64,000 nt of DNA, taken from NCBI GenBank assembly GCA_037892935.1, contig JAYXKI010000012.1, positions 806,001-870,000 on the forward strand. Direction: 5' to 3'. This stretch comes from Phlebopus portentosus. Taxonomy: Eukaryota; Basidiomycota; Agaricomycetes; Boletales; Boletinellaceae. Below, piece by piece: positions 21,637-33,287 of this stretch (the stretch's first letter is position 1; the number at the start of each line of letters is the position of its first letter). The notes beneath the pieces are model-generated. The model ran no database searches and was not told the origin of the DNA. It saw only the letters and a list, made by a program, of their open reading frames with translations. The position numbers were made by a program, and so were the translations under genes.

Positions 21637-22325
21637 AACTTGATGGGGAAACGTGTCGATTTTTCGGCACGTACTGTCATCACCGGAGACCCCAAACTTG
21701 ACGAAGTTGGTGCGCGCCGAAGAGCATCACCATGCCTCTCACGTGCCAAGAAAGAGGTTAGTAGGAAGAGCATCTTGATTGATGTGCGATTTAAAATTGT
21801 TATTTTGACAGTGAACCCATGCAATATCACATACTTACAAGAGCTTGTGTGGAATGAATCGAGAGAATGCCCTCGAGCGCGATATGTGACTCAAGATACC
21901 GGGGAGTGTATAGATCTTCGGTACAATAAGCGTATGGACGTCTTTCTTTAGTATCGACACAGTTATGTCCTCTTCAACTGACAGCCATCGTTGCGCAAGA
22001 TGTCTATGATGTGTATCAGGGTCCAACTAATGCCCTATTTGAGTGCGTGCCCGACCTATATGTTCATGTCTGAACTCTGACCAATTTTATGCAAGCTTTC
22101 ATCTCAATCAATGCCGACTTCCATGGTGATGAAATGAACTGGTGGTGAAATGAACATGTAGTATGTCGTATCACTTCCACTTTGTGTTATTGTCTCTGAT
22201 CTCCGTGTAGCGTTCCCTAGAGCGAGAAGACGGGGGCCGAACTCAGTCAAATAGTGTGGGTCCCCAGGCAGATCATTTTGCTCCAAGCGAACAAGACCGT
22301 TGGCTGCTATCCTCAAGGGTGACAC
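21637..22325 (+). pseudogene. RNA polymerase II largest subunit (RPB1) fragment
   Basis: [17 protein letters not shown] at 21640 is the RPB1 clamp signature. After a likely 55-nt intron comes [13 protein letters not shown]...[13 protein letters not shown] (to 21951). The active-site region follows at about 22110 as NADFHGDEMN, where the universal motif is NADFDGDEM. Then comes SQIVWVPRQII at about 22235-22270, where RPB1 has SQIAWVPRQII. The reading frame is broken between blocks and the N- and C-terminal parts of the gene are absent. It directly follows the HSP70 fragment in the same orientation, forming a chimera. Confidence 0.88.
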
Positions 22326-22777
22326 CTCGGAGAAGACCAAGACCCCCTCTTGCTTCATGTATCTAACTTGAGCCATGTCTAAAGTCCTTACTGAGTTCAC
22401 ATGTATTTTGATAATTTCTAATCAAAAATGGTCTGAAACGGAAAAAAACAAAATTTCTAAATGCCGAGGCAGCAAAGTAGAGAGTAAATGTTTGCAGGCC
22501 TACACATGAAAATGTAGGTCATGTATGCATATCTACATGTATGTGCTGCCTATTTCATCTAGACGGTCTGTGCTAAACCAGTGCTGGTTATACATTCGCA
22601 ATTTAACACGGATCTCGTGTAGATGACATACAAAGCTAGTGTGGTCACGGGTTATGTGACCTACCCAAATCTACACGGACATGTGATATATTTCTTAATG
22701 TGCAGTGAGTGTAACACGTGCTCGATGCGCGGACGACACGTACACGTGGGGTTCCGGTCGGTTGGTAGTTTTCGTTT
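22326..22777. other. Leader of the Plavaka transposase with CTACAC-type repeats
   Basis: Non-coding. From 22490 it contains CTACACATGAAAATGTAGG, CTCGTGTAGATGAC and AATCTACACGGACATGTG, related to the repeats at 19.9-20.7 kb. It lies immediately upstream of the transposase start. Confidence 0.4.
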
Positions 22778-25368
22778 ATGGACGTTGACGTGGATCCAGT
22801 CGCGCATCTGGTCGAGAATCTCGGACGTTTCCTTCTGCTGAACGAGGGTGGTTCGTCATATGGCAGAGGACAGGGCGCCATCGGGACTGGAGTGAAGCTT
22901 AGACAATGGCCCTACGAATATGACAACAGTTTGTGGATGATTTCCTGTGTTCATTGCGAATTCTCATTTAAAGTATCAGGTCATCACTTTAGTTGGCCTC
23001 TTGAGACTGAACCTGCAGTGGTGCAGAACGTCGTTCTTATATCTTTATTCTCCTCCGTTTCCTTTTCGCTAAGTCAAGACGACTCCTCAGCGTTATTGAA
23101 ACTTCTAAAGCATTTGGTGGAAACGACGATGAAGAGAACAGAGTCCGAGGACGTGGTCAGGGCAATAACGTCCAGCATACCAGATGATCCAGCGACGCTT
23201 CGATCCATGTATTGCCTGAATCGCGGCTCGACCTTATGCGCCATTTGTCCAAGATGCTATGCGCTGCGCAGATCTGCAGACATTTCTTATTCGACAGAAG
23301 CCGGCGTCTCCGTTTACCCGAAGAAATGTTCCCGACCTACAACTGTTTTCGGCGCAATCTGCAACGAACCGCTCACGGATGACAACAATAAGCCTCTGAA
23401 GACGTTCATTTACAACTCTGTCCTGGACTTCATTGGAAATCTAGTCTCGCGACATTCAACCGAAGCATTCATCAACAATGCATGCGACAATTTATTAAAA
23501 TCGGTCCAAGAAAGCTCGTCGGATTTTCGGGACCCCTTTCAGGCCAAGTTCCTGAAGTCCTTTAGGAGCCATCGGCCTGAGAAGCTATTCATTGATAGAG
23601 GTGAAGAATTACGGCTTGCTTTCTCTTTGTGTATCGGCTCTTTTGACGTCGATGCCGTGCGAGCTGAAATGGACGGTGTCTCTTACTGCTTCATTGCATT
23701 GGCTTGCCTAAATTTGCCTGAGGCTATTAGGTATAGGACCGAGAATATGTTTCTAGTCGGCATCACTCCAAATCTAAAGTTGCGCTCGGATATCGATCGT
23801 TACCTGTCCCCGCTTGTCGATGAGCTTCTCATCCTGTGGAACGAGGGAGTGCGTTTCTCGCGAACAGCGTCTTCACCGGAAGGACGAATAGCGCGTGCAG
23901 CGATTGCTTTGGTCGTCTGTGATCTCCCTGACGAGATGCAGGCAACGAGGATATCAGGGCGCGACTTCATCTGCTCATATTGTCCCACAGCTTCTCAAGA
24001 GCAAGCGAGAGCACGGCGTGAAGCACAGACCAGAGCAGGGCCTTTCATAGATGCGAGAGACTGTGGTCCACAGTGGTCGGAGCTGTCGAGGCTTCCGTAT
24101 TGGCACCAAACAAAGCAGCATGTGATCAACGTAATGCAGTGTTTGTTGCTTGGGGTGGTGCAGAATCATCTCGCGAAAATCTTTCCTTTGACAGATCATC
24201 CCTTGGAGTCGAGCGCCGCAAACACTCGGTTGGCAAAATTCGGACAGTACCTTCAACATGTAGTAAAGAATACGACGATACCAACTTGGGTATGTTCTGT
24301 TCCGCGCAACTGTGACTCTCCCTTCGCAGGGAAGATGGACGCGGATGAGTGGAGAACCCTCACTACGATCTTCCTGCCACTGGCTTTTACGTTGTACTAC
24401 TTCGGCGATGAGTTGCAAGACGATGCATACCGCGTGCGCTTCAAAATTATTATGGATCACACAATGCAGCTGTCACAAGCGGTCACGGTTTTATTCAGGG
24501 AGACGACTAGTGAAAATGAAATCTACGCATACGAGCGTCACCTTGATTCTTACATACGCGATGTGTGCTTGGTACATCCGGGCGCTGAGTTAGAACCGAA
24601 TATGCATTTATCAACGCACATAACCGACTTTCTGCAAGGGTTTGGATCCGTTCGTTCGTGGTCGATGATTCCGTTCAAGAATCTAATCTACTCACTCAAG
24701 AACCTTTCGAGAAACAATCAGTTAGGCCAGTTCATATTGTTTGTCTTCTATATTGGTGTCCTAATTGTTTCGTAGACCAGAGCGGAAGTACGATTCTCAC
24801 TTCATTCCTCGCCATGTCTCGGCTCAAAATGTGGCTTTCACGAGACGATTGTCCCCCGTACTTACAGTCATGCGTAGAAGTTATTCACGGGGCATACGTC
24901 AAGGAATCCGCGTCAACTTCGCAACAGCCGGACTCGGATTATCGCACGAAGTTTGACGATTTTTCACTGCCGGATATCGAAGATCCTACGATTAAACTAT
25001 TCATTCAAGACAACAAAGACATACTCCAAGACAGTTACAAAAGCAATGGCACTGAATATGCGATTTGTTGTTGGAATACCGGGAACAGCCAGGTAATTTT
25101 TCGTCCAGATGGGATAGATACGGTGATGCCGGGCTTCATTCGGTACATCGTTGGCGGAGACGAACCGAAGTTTGTCGTAGGCCGTCTTCATCCTGTCCCG
25201 TTCAACGCAGACCATTTTAGTCATTATGAAAATACCACTTTAAAGATCTTTCATACTATCGTTTCCCAGCATGATATCGTTGATGTCGGCGCTGTCGTAG
25301 GGCATTTTGCCGCTTTACCGTTACAGGGCCAGATCTGTGTCGTACTTCCTCTGTGCAAGGTATGGTAG
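22778..25368 (+). CDS. Plavaka/CACTA-type transposase
   Basis: ATG at 22778. Exon 1 (22778-24725) is followed by exon 2 (24776-25368); together about 845 aa. The 50-nt intron (24726-24775) starts GC, not GT, ends CGTAG and contains CTAAT. Only this choice joins NNQL to the SGSTILTSF frame in phase. Features typical of this large family include a CPRC motif (about residue 160), CLNLPEAIRYRTENMFLVGI, LVDELLILWNEGVRFSRTA, a CSYC motif, LSRLPYWHQTKQHVINVMQC and a C-terminal FSHY...GAVVGHFAALPL segment. The frame is uninterrupted, so it may be functional. Its element ends were not found. Confidence 0.85.
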
Positions 25369-25628
25369 TTATTACAATCAGAAGCAATGCTTGTTTTCGT
25401 GGCAATTGTGACTGATGTACGGGCATTTACCGGCCCTTTGAATACCCAATACAAATGTACTTGTCTGCCTCACAATACCAGAAAAAATCCATGAATAATC
25501 AGATAGTCTACTATGAAGGTTATAGCCTGAAATTTTTTCCAGTTGGAAAATGTGTCGGTAAAACTAATATCGGTCAGTGTTAGAAAAAGTGGCATTAGAC
25601 TTTGACGTCACAGTATTAATCTCGTGGA
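25369..25628. other. 3' flank of the Plavaka transposase
   Basis: Non-coding. It ends where homology to a Tc1-like transposase begins on the opposite strand (about 25629). No terminal repeat was recognised. Confidence 0.4.
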
Positions 25629-26610
25629 GAATACGCAGGGCGAAATTCCAGCTTCATGCCCTTGTATGGAGTCAAATCAATAAGAGCCCCGCGCCGCAGC
25701 ACGACAGGTCAAAATAGACGGACCTTGACTCAACGGAGTTCGCGGACTTCCGGTGACTTGTGGATTGTGCAGTTGTCCATTACTACGACAGAGTTTAGAG
25801 CCGACCAAGATTGTATGTGGTCCAAGAGATTCCTGATGAATGCGGTAAAGGGGGCGGCATTGAAGGATCCTTCCAGTATTGTACAGTCAAGCGTGCCAGT
25901 CGCAGTGATCGCAGGCAAGATCGAATACCTAGCAGAAGCAAGCAGTCAGATTCGCAGTCATAAAGGTAATCATCGCACCTTTTCCCCCACGCAAAGATCG
26001 CTTTCCGACGCACCTGACGACCTTGCAAAGCCTATGCTTTTTCCCTCAAGAAGGTACGCCGGTCGCACGCATTCTCGTCGATTAAGACAAGCTGTACCGC
26101 CTCATCCTCAATCTGTACCTTATCCGAGCGGACCCACTATGTTCAAGCACCACTTGGAGATCTTGAGCAGAGTAAGTTCTCTAACGCGAAGCCATAAACA
26201 TCATCGTACCGTCTTCAAGGTGAACCCAGACCGTTACAAAGATCCCTACACTGTGGTGTAGAAACAGTCTTGCCGGTTACCCTTTCCAACTCCCTCGTCT
26301 CGTCTAGGAACTAATCTTCGCGATGCTCTATCATGCTCAGGAGACACTACAGTTCATTCAGCCATAGCAAGTCACTACGACCCAAAAGAACACTCGCCTA
26401 TGTATCCGAATAATCATGCTTCCTTGGTCTCCCAGTCCTCGCGCCTTCCTGTTCGTGCACTTGTATCGAGCAACCGTCCGGTGGATCGTTGCTCGATGCA
26501 CAACTATTATCCTGGCCATGTCATGTACAGTGAAGAGCCGCGATTGGTACAGTCTGAATATGATGCATCTGGAGTTGTTGGTGAGAGCCTTGCCTGAAAC
26601 CATTGCGGAA
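25629..26610 (-). pseudogene. IS630/Tc1-like DDE transposase, 3'-truncated copy
   Basis: Minus strand: helix-turn-helix block about 26590-26420 (SRLFTVHDMARIIVVHRATIHRTVARY), then LVLIDENACDRRTFLREKA about 26100-26045 with the expected Trp codon changed to TAG. Then come RRKAIFAWGKR, SFNAAPFTAFIRNLLD, VVVMDNCTIHKSPEVREL (about 25790-25735) and MKLEFRPAYSP. At that point, the start of the third catalytic motif, the copy stops at about 25629. The middle of the DNA-binding region is also poorly preserved. It is a dead copy adjoining the Plavaka flank. Confidence 0.75.
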
Positions 26611-26719
26611 CAACATGAGAGGAGGAGAAATGAATGTGTCTGAAAGTGTTCGTAATCTTTATCGTATATATGTGCCACGCCAAGGTGCTTACGTGCACAC
26701 GTGCTCACAGGTGTTGGTA

Positions 26720-27326
26720 GTACGCACAGAAATTTGAGCGTAGCAGTCGAGGCACAGAGCAGATGGACAAGAAACTTACAGCAAAGATGGCTTTAGGTGG
26801 TCCGATTTCATGAAAAAAGAATCATAATTTTTGCGGTCTGGCTGTCCGTGCTGCAAGCTCTACTGTAAGAAGAGAAAGGTGGAAATGGATCGAAGTGGAG
26901 CACAAACCTCGCCACCACACCACGAATACCGTACAGATTTGCTTCAAACTTGCAGGAGTTGTCGGTATAGTCATATACTTAATTTGAGGATACAGGAAAA
27001 AAAATTACAAGCTGATGTAGATGAACCATAATTTTTGAATCTCAGTGGAAGTGAGAGAACAAACTGGCTGCAATTGTTTGACCTCCTTCCACTTACACAT
27101 GTTTAGTTAGCTCCACGTTTTACATATTTCTGCTCTTGAGGACCGTGCCTATTTTTTGAGCACTTAATGAGCGGGTATTGTGCAGATTTACAGCGAAAAT
27201 GGGTGTTTATTCAAATTTTCGACGTTGCACAGACGCGGTTCACCACGGTTTACATCATGTGCACAGCATAGGTTGATTGCAGTGCAGTAAGGGGGTATAG
27301 CAGACCTAGAGCTTTCAAACTTCTAC
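26720..27326. other. AT-rich gap with no supported gene
   Basis: Short frames only; no similarity to other parts of the window noticed until the repeat beginning at 27327. Confidence 0.4.
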
Positions 27327-29625
27327 ACCAAAAACCTGAGATTTGGGGTAATCACGTGTGTTTTTTGACGCGTGGTGTGCCCTGAATGAACAAAAAAGAA
27401 CAAAATAAATGGTCGATTTCTCTGTCAATATAGCACAAAAAAATCTGATATTGCCATGTAAAAAAACTACATGAAATTGCACGTCTGTACATGTAAAAAT
27501 ATCTGAGTTTTGTTGCATCTGTGCAGCAGAACAAAACAGATAACATCGAAAGACTGAGTTCTTGCCCTTGTCCTTCACTGAATGCAAAAATCATAACTCG
27601 CCCAATATCACCTGTAAAAATCTGATTCAACTGTGATAAATCAGGCCAGCCTAGTGACCATCTGTTTTCAACTTATTGTGGCTCCTCGACATGCATTCAT
27701 AATAAAACTAGACAGTCTGTTGTCTCTCCTGCTTGCAATTCTCTCTCCTAGACCATTGCAATTGCTATAACTCACGCATTCAGACACCAAAAAATCTGAT
27801 TCTCTCTGCTAAAAAGGTATGCTGATGGGTGCTTTCAAACAGAATTATCATTGAGCTGGATAGGCCTGAGTGCGACTGCATTATATGTTTAATTCTATCA
27901 TACAGGCCTGAAACTACTTCTACCCCACAACCATCTTCCTCCAAAACATCACTTGCCAATGTATCTAGGCCATTCAGTTCTCAAATCAGGTCAGAGAATC
28001 AGTTCCATCACGTATTCCCTCCTCAGGAAAGTCGAAAGTAGTTACCAAGATAAAGACGTAACTCACAGGCCCAAGTAGCAGAAGGATAGTCTTTGAATAA
28101 TATACAATGGCCCTCATGCAACTCCTATCACTCATTCAGACCTCTGAGGCCCCTCACCTCTCCCCTTGTCTGTGTGAACAAAATCCTGAAAGTTGAAAGT
28201 AGCCAATGCTACACAATATAAGAATATAGGTTCGTCGTTCTTTATAAGCATGAACAGCACTCTAGATAGTGAATGCCTTGATCTGGCCACCAACATCCTA
28301 CTTACCAGCTCAGAGCATCTCTGTTGACACAGACAATGACAGTAAATAGCCAGTCACTGTTGCTACTTTGAAACTAGAGTACAAGGGCCCCAGGGAGGGC
28401 ATGCACAAATTTATATTGCCAGGCCTGAGCATATGTCAATGTAGATTTTGAATCGGATGTCAGATGTTACAGTAGATTAAAAGAACTTTGAGAATGCAAC
28501 TGCTGACAAGTACGTGATAAGGGGTGCCATCGATATGAGTGAGCAAAGTGAGAGAAGAAGAGGAGACTGACGTGTATGATGTTACTTATTTTACGTGTTG
28601 TACTCACAACTTGATCTTTAACTATCACCATCCTAGACGCAGGTGGCTTATCGATGCCATCCGAACTATCATTCTGAAGTCCACGGTTCAGCTTTCGAAT
28701 GAGCGTACCTTTATATCTTATCAACAGTGCAGCAGAAGACTTTTCGATGACCTACAAGAATGCATTGTCACCATGAACAAGAAGTTTAGCGTGTCTGAGA
28801 TTGCAGCTTTGACTGAGCTTTCGAGAGTGATGGTTTTCCAGGTAATACAGGAATTCAAGTGCAATGGGACTGTTGCTACACAAAGTCTTAGTTTTCATAG
28901 AGGACTAAGGGCCCTCAATTATGACCATACCCAGGTGTGCCATATGCCTAATCTAATACTAGTTGTCTATTGGCTGACACTGTCTAGTTCCTCTGTGGGT
29001 CATTGGGCAATCGTAACAACTGCTATATTGACGAGCTAAAGGAGCTTCTACAGGAAATGTAGGGAAAGGAAGTTTTAGACTCAACTATATGCAGGACTTT
29101 GCTGTGCACCGGCTTCAGATTAAAGAAGGTAATCATCTCTTTGCTTCCCTATGCATTCTGTGCAATTAATCAAATCCTGGTCATCTAGATATCAAAGAGG
29201 GCTGTTGAGTGAAGTGAGACCCTTTGTATGCAGTATGTTTCATATATAGATTTGTAGTATACAGCAGAACAGTCAGTGTTTGTTGATGAGAGTGCTTGCG
29301 ATCGATGGACTTTTCTCTGTGATACTGCTTGGGCTCTTGAGGGTCTCTGTGCTTGTCAAAAACAGTTCTTCAACAGTGGTAAATAGTGAATATAACTTTT
29401 GCAACTCAGTATAATTTTCTGATACATTCTGCTCAGCTTCTCTGTCCTGCCAGCTATCAGTCTCGATGGTATGATCAATTGCTCTGTTGTGGAGGGTGCC
29501 TTCAACACATGGTTGTTCATGAAATTCATTGCCAGTCCATTGGACAAAATGAATCCCTTCTCTGCTCCTTGGTCCATTATCGTGATGGATAACTGCCTGA
29601 TATATAAAGCCCTTCAGATTCAAGA
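27327..29625 (+). repeat. Left copy of a 2.3-kb inverted repeat (Tc1-like element)
   Basis: This stretch matches 47470-45180 in reverse orientation, including the terminal segment AACCTGAGATTTGGGGTAAT, the AATCACGTGTG motif and the transposase remnant. It is cut at 29625 by a gypsy LTR. The two copies flank the entire gypsy nest. Confidence 0.85.
28700..29625 (+). pseudogene. IS630/Tc1-like transposase interrupted by a gypsy LTR
   Basis: Helix-turn-helix block FSVSEIAALTELSRVMVFQVIQE (about 28785-28855) and HRGLRALNYDHTQ end at a splice donor. Next is NRNNCYIDELKELLQEM followed by TAG, then STICRTLLCTGFRLKK. The catalytic part keeps CSVVEGAFNTWLFMKFIA and SIIVMDNCLIYKA (about 29575-29610). 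The frame is then cut by the LTR at 29626, so the third catalytic motif is gone. The TAG after QEM also occurs in the 45-46 kb copy. It is clearly inactive. Confidence 0.82.
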
Positions 29626-30083
29626 TGTAAGGACTCGAACATTTTCCTTTTCTTTTCTGACGTCACCATTTATTTTAATATTCTTTTCCTTTTCTTTTAT
29701 TTTTCTTATGCGCTTATTCATCCTTTTGCCGGAACATTCCACAATGTTCTATCACGCTTACTAATTATCCCATTCCTTGTCATGTGACTTCCCATTAGGG
29801 TAGACCTTTCCCACGCCCAAAGTCTATATAAGTAGATAGTTTGACTCTTTCGTTCCTTGTCTTTCTATTCTACTTACCTTCACTGCGACCTAGGTATCTA
29901 CTCTTGTATTATTAGTTTGCTGAATTCTACTTACCTTCACTGCGACCTAGCGTTCGACGGTCTGGACTTAAGCCTCGTCTTAGCTGTCTTGACCTGAGCG
30001 ACGTGTTTGGGATTATCTCATTTACGCTTGTTTGTTGTTGTGTTGGCCTGCCTCGACTCAGTCCTTGAGCCGTCCGCCTAACA
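29626..30083 (+). repeat. Gypsy LTR, 458 bp (element A, 5')
   Basis: Begins TGTAAGGACTCGAAC and ends GCCTAACA. It has a TATA box (TATATA, 29825-29830), an ATF/CRE-like TGACGTCA at about 29661 and a 52-bp internal tandem duplication containing TTCTACTTACCTTCACTGCG. It is nearly identical to the LTR at 41136-41593. Confidence 0.92.
29859..29869 (+). promoter_or_regulatory. Putative transcript 5' end / self-primer
   Basis: GTCTTTCTATT lies 34 nt past the start of the TATA box, where a fungal transcript could begin. It is the exact reverse complement of the primer-binding site at 30085-30095. Confidence 0.6.
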
Positions 30084-30084
30084 T

Positions 30085-30095
30085 AATAGAAAGAC
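30085..30095 (+). promoter_or_regulatory. Primer-binding site, self-priming type
   Basis: AATAGAAAGAC starts two bases inside the 5' LTR. It pairs over exactly 11 nt with 29859-29869 and with the same site in the LTR at 32384 (32622-32632). Tf1 of fission yeast primes with the first 11 nt of its own RNA; I infer the same mechanism. Confidence 0.65.
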
Positions 30096-30667
30096 CTACC
30101 TCTGGCTCACGCCCGATTCCGTTGTCGTCGAGCGCTCGCCTGTGACGTGTCCCCTGAAGTATATCTTCGAAGGACGACATCAAACGAAACCCGGTTCCTA
30201 CCGTGCAGACAACAAACCCCTATCTTGCCCGTCGAAGTCCGATTGACTCCGACGTGACCCGATAGTACCCGAAGTATCAACCAATCACATCACCGTGGCG
30301 CTCCGAATCACCCTTCTCTGGAACTCCCATCAAACCTTCTCGTGGGTAACGCATAGAGTCCAGTCGTCGATAAGTATCTCCTTCATTATCTACCTCGGAG
30401 CCTTTCGTTTAGTCATCAATTTCAAAGACGAGCCGGTTATCCGAAGTCGGTCCCGCCCGAACAGCATCCCGATCCCCGTTCCACCCCCAGCCTATCAAGG
30501 TGGAGCTAACTGACGAGCAATGAGCGGCCCTCCCTGCGAACTCTAGGTGGAGCGCCTCGCGGGGACATTATATCGTCAAAGCAGGAAATCAAGTCTTCGG
30601 CGCCTGGTGGGACGAGACTGCCAAGAGGTGGTACTCCCAGAGGGAAGGAAGGTCCATCCACTGGAGA

Positions 30668-31954
30668 GTGAAACAAGAAGACGACGTAGACGAGCCCTCA
30701 CCTCCTACTCCAACGCAACCAACGGCCTCCTTACCAGAACCATCGGGTTCGACCACTCAAGCGTTGGCCCCCACTGTCGAGCCTTCTCCGGCGTTTGGAA
30801 AGTTCCGAGAACCAGCGCCGCTTATACCAAGTGAAGAAGACGAAGAAGAAGAAGAAGAACACGAGATGTCATTATCGAAGGAAGCAATGACTGATCTCGC
30901 GACGGCGGTCGCACTAGCGCTCCAAGCTGCAGGCGAAGGTGCGAACCAAGGATCAAAGGTGTCGAAGAAGGTCCATGTCGCCAAACCAAGAGACTTCAAT
31001 GGTGAACACGATTATGTGGACTTCAAGCGAGAGCTGCGCCTCTACATCTACGCATCTGAGTCAGAATTCAGGACGAACAAGAGTAAGATTATGTTCGCCC
31101 TGTCGTACATGAAGAGTGGTGCTGCGGCTCGCTGGGCAGAGAGTTACACCAGTGGAGCAGTCGATGCAGACGGCAACCTGATGTTCACGGACGCCTGGGA
31201 CGCCTTCTTAAAGAAGCTGGACACTTCGTTCGATGACCCTGCCAGATCCCAAAAGGCCTTCGAACGACTAGATGCAATGTACCAAGGAGACCTCAACGCC
31301 GACGAGTTTTTCAACAAGTTTGACATTTGTCGAGTGGATGCTGGCCTAGCAACAGAGGCACACGACGAATGGTTGATGAGTCGCCTGAAGAGGGCGCTAA
31401 ACCCGAAGGTTGTGGAAGGGGTCATGAGATTGCCCAATGAACCGACGTCGTATGAAGAGTTCAAGAAAGCCGCCGTCAAGGTCGACAGGGTCGAGTGCCA
31501 AATCAGGGACCTAATGGCTGAATGTCGGAAAAAGACAATTAGTTCGACAGCGATGAAACCAACTCCGACACCACCAATGAGACGTTTTATGCCGCCTCAA
31601 CAAGCAGCCCGTCCTTTCATACCCCCCGCTCAAGATCGTCGTAATGCTACAGGAGTAACGTATGGAGGCTTAGGACAACCCATGGATGTAATGATGAACC
31701 AGGCGCGTCGTACACGTGCTTGTTACAAGTGTGGTCAGGTGGGCCATTACATCAGGGAATGCCCACGAGGTCGTGAAGCAATACGTGCCATCATTGCAGC
31801 CTTCGTCCCAGCAGACAGAAAGGCGCTCTTCGAGGAACTCGGCCAAGCAAAGGAATCTTCTTTCGAAGAGGACGATGACGTCGATGTACGAGCGGTACCC
31901 GCTGAGCTGGAAGAACTCATAGAAGGCGAGGGTTTTCCAGAAGACCAGGCGTAG
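30668..31954 (+). pseudogene. Gag of element A
   Basis: Same Gag as element B: an acidic Pro-rich start, DFNGEHDYVDFKRELRLYI, the capsid-like core (AWDAFLKKLDTSFDDP) and a C-terminal zinc knuckle CYKCGQVGHYIREC (about 31720-31760). Just upstream, the codon after DEQ is TGA (about 30521), where element B has CGA, so the N-terminal extension is broken. The first in-frame ATG is at about 30866. The GGGTTTT heptamer is kept at 31930-31936. Confidence 0.8.
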
Positions 31955-32383
31955 ACGTCGGAACGACTGGTCGGTCTCCTAAAGGACTCTTTCCGTTGGA
32001 CTCGTTAAAATATAATCGTCCTGTTGTACAATATCAAGATGCGAATACCAGTGACGGTTTCATCCTTCGAAAGATCCTTACCGACGTACTGCCAGATGAA
32101 TCTGAAGAGGACAACGATGACTTCGAAGTCTATAAAGATTTATTTGTCAGAAGAACAGATGCGCAAGCAGGCGAATTGAGAAAGGAAGAGCGGAATCAAA
32201 CTGCTATAAAAAATGAGGTTGTGGCGGAAGCACCTTACCGCGGGAACGTTGTTGCTCAGGCGAACGTCACTGAAGCAGTGTGGGATGTAGTAGGCAGACG
32301 CGCGGCTGAGGTATGGCGCGAGGGCATTGTGGACGCAGATCAGTTCGTGCGACGGGCGGGAGGAAAGGAGTTGGACGCCTTCG
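31955..32383 (+). pseudogene. Pol N-terminal fragment of element A
   Basis: In the -1 frame relative to gag it reads the same N-terminal Pol segment as element B (SLKYNRPVVQYQDANTSDGF to GGKELDAFV). It stops where the next LTR starts, before the protease. Confidence 0.8.
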
Positions 32384-32789
32384 TGTAAGGACTCGAACAT
32401 TTTCCTTTTCTTTTCTGATGTCATCATTTATTTTAATATTCTTTTCTTTTCTTTTCTTTTCTTTTTTCTTATGCGCTTATTCATCCTTTTGCCGGAACAT
32501 TCCACAATGTTCTATCACGCTCACTAATCATCCCATTCCTTGTCATGTGACTTCCCATTAGGGTAGACCTTTCCCGCGCCCAAAGTCTATATAAGTAGAT
32601 AGTTTGACTCTTTCGTTCCTTGTCTTTCTATTCTACTTACCTTCACTGCGACCTAGCGTTCGACAGTCTGGACTTAAGCCTCGTCTTAGCTGTCTTGACC
32701 TGAGCGACGTGTTTGGGATTATCTCATTCACGCTTGTTTGTTGTTGTGTTGGCCTGCCTCGACTCAGTCCTTGAGCCGTCCGCCTAACA
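32384..32789 (+). repeat. Gypsy LTR, 406-bp variant
   Basis: Same ends as the 458-bp LTR (TGTAAGGACTCG to CCTAACA) but with a single copy of the 52-bp TTCTACTTACC... segment and a longer CTTTT run. TATA box at about 32590. The primer-binding site AATAGAAAGAC follows at 32791-32801. Confidence 0.9.
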
Positions 32790-32818
32790 TAATAGAAAGA
32801 CCTACCTCTGGCTCACGC

Positions 32819-33286
32819 TGTAAGGGTCACGCGCATGTATATTCGATTTCCTTTTCTTTTTCCTTTTCCTTTTCTTTTATTGTCATCATCTATACCCGTC
32901 CGAACATTCTTTAACCTTCTCCGATCACTCCGACGTCACATGGTCTCTTAGTTAGTTCATTAGTCATTCCCTATTACTCCCCTCCGATGTTCCCCCATGC
33001 TTCCTCCGATCCGTCCGACCACATGACCTAACCCTGAACCCTATGACATCACACTCATTTCCTTAGTCGGTAGTCTTTTCCCAGGCTCGTAGGGTATATA
33101 GGTAGCTAGTCTCCCTGTAGAGGCCCCTTGCCTCGACATTCGTTAGATCTCCGGCTATACACTCGCTTTGTCTCTACGTCGATGCTCACTCCTCGGATTA
33201 TCTGAGGGGCTGGGTTCTCTTGCTTATTAAGGTTGTCTCTTAGTTAGTAGGCATCGGCGATGCGGGCGTTAGGCTGTCGCCTAACA
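32819..33286 (+). repeat. 5' LTR of the non-autonomous element
   Basis: TGTAAGGGTCACGCG to GTCGCCTAACA. TATATA at 33095-33100; GCCTCGACATT at 33130-33140 is the putative self-primer. Confidence 0.93.
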
Positions 33287-33287
33287 T

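Larger units (their letters stand above)
29626..32383 (+). mobile_element. Ty3/Gypsy chromovirus element A, truncated
   Basis: It consists of 5' LTR, leader, gag and the first 130 codons of pol, then is cut by another LTR at 32384. Its gag is about 98% identical to that of element B. The 5' edge splits a Tc1-like transposase; the matching 3' half of that transposase is not found beside any LTR here, so the locus has been rearranged. Confidence 0.85.

Noticed and set aside
22104..22400. 98-aa minus-strand frame
   Set aside because: Antisense of the RPB1 fragment; the plus strand shows the real homology.
22778..25628. Terminal repeats of a CACTA element around the Plavaka gene
   Set aside because: I searched for CACTA-type ends and matching repeats near 19.9, 22.4 and 25.6 kb and found no pair good enough to define boundaries.
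27315..27630. Overlapping 90-aa frames with twins at 47166-47475
   Set aside because: Low-complexity translation of the AT-rich outer part of a Tc1-like element; both frames are equally 'conserved', which indicates DNA duplication and not protein selection.
30295..30513. 72-aa frame repeated at 35610-35828
   Set aside because: Lies in the gypsy leader ahead of gag in another frame; starts GTG and has no domain. More likely untranslated leader, though a short upstream frame cannot be excluded.
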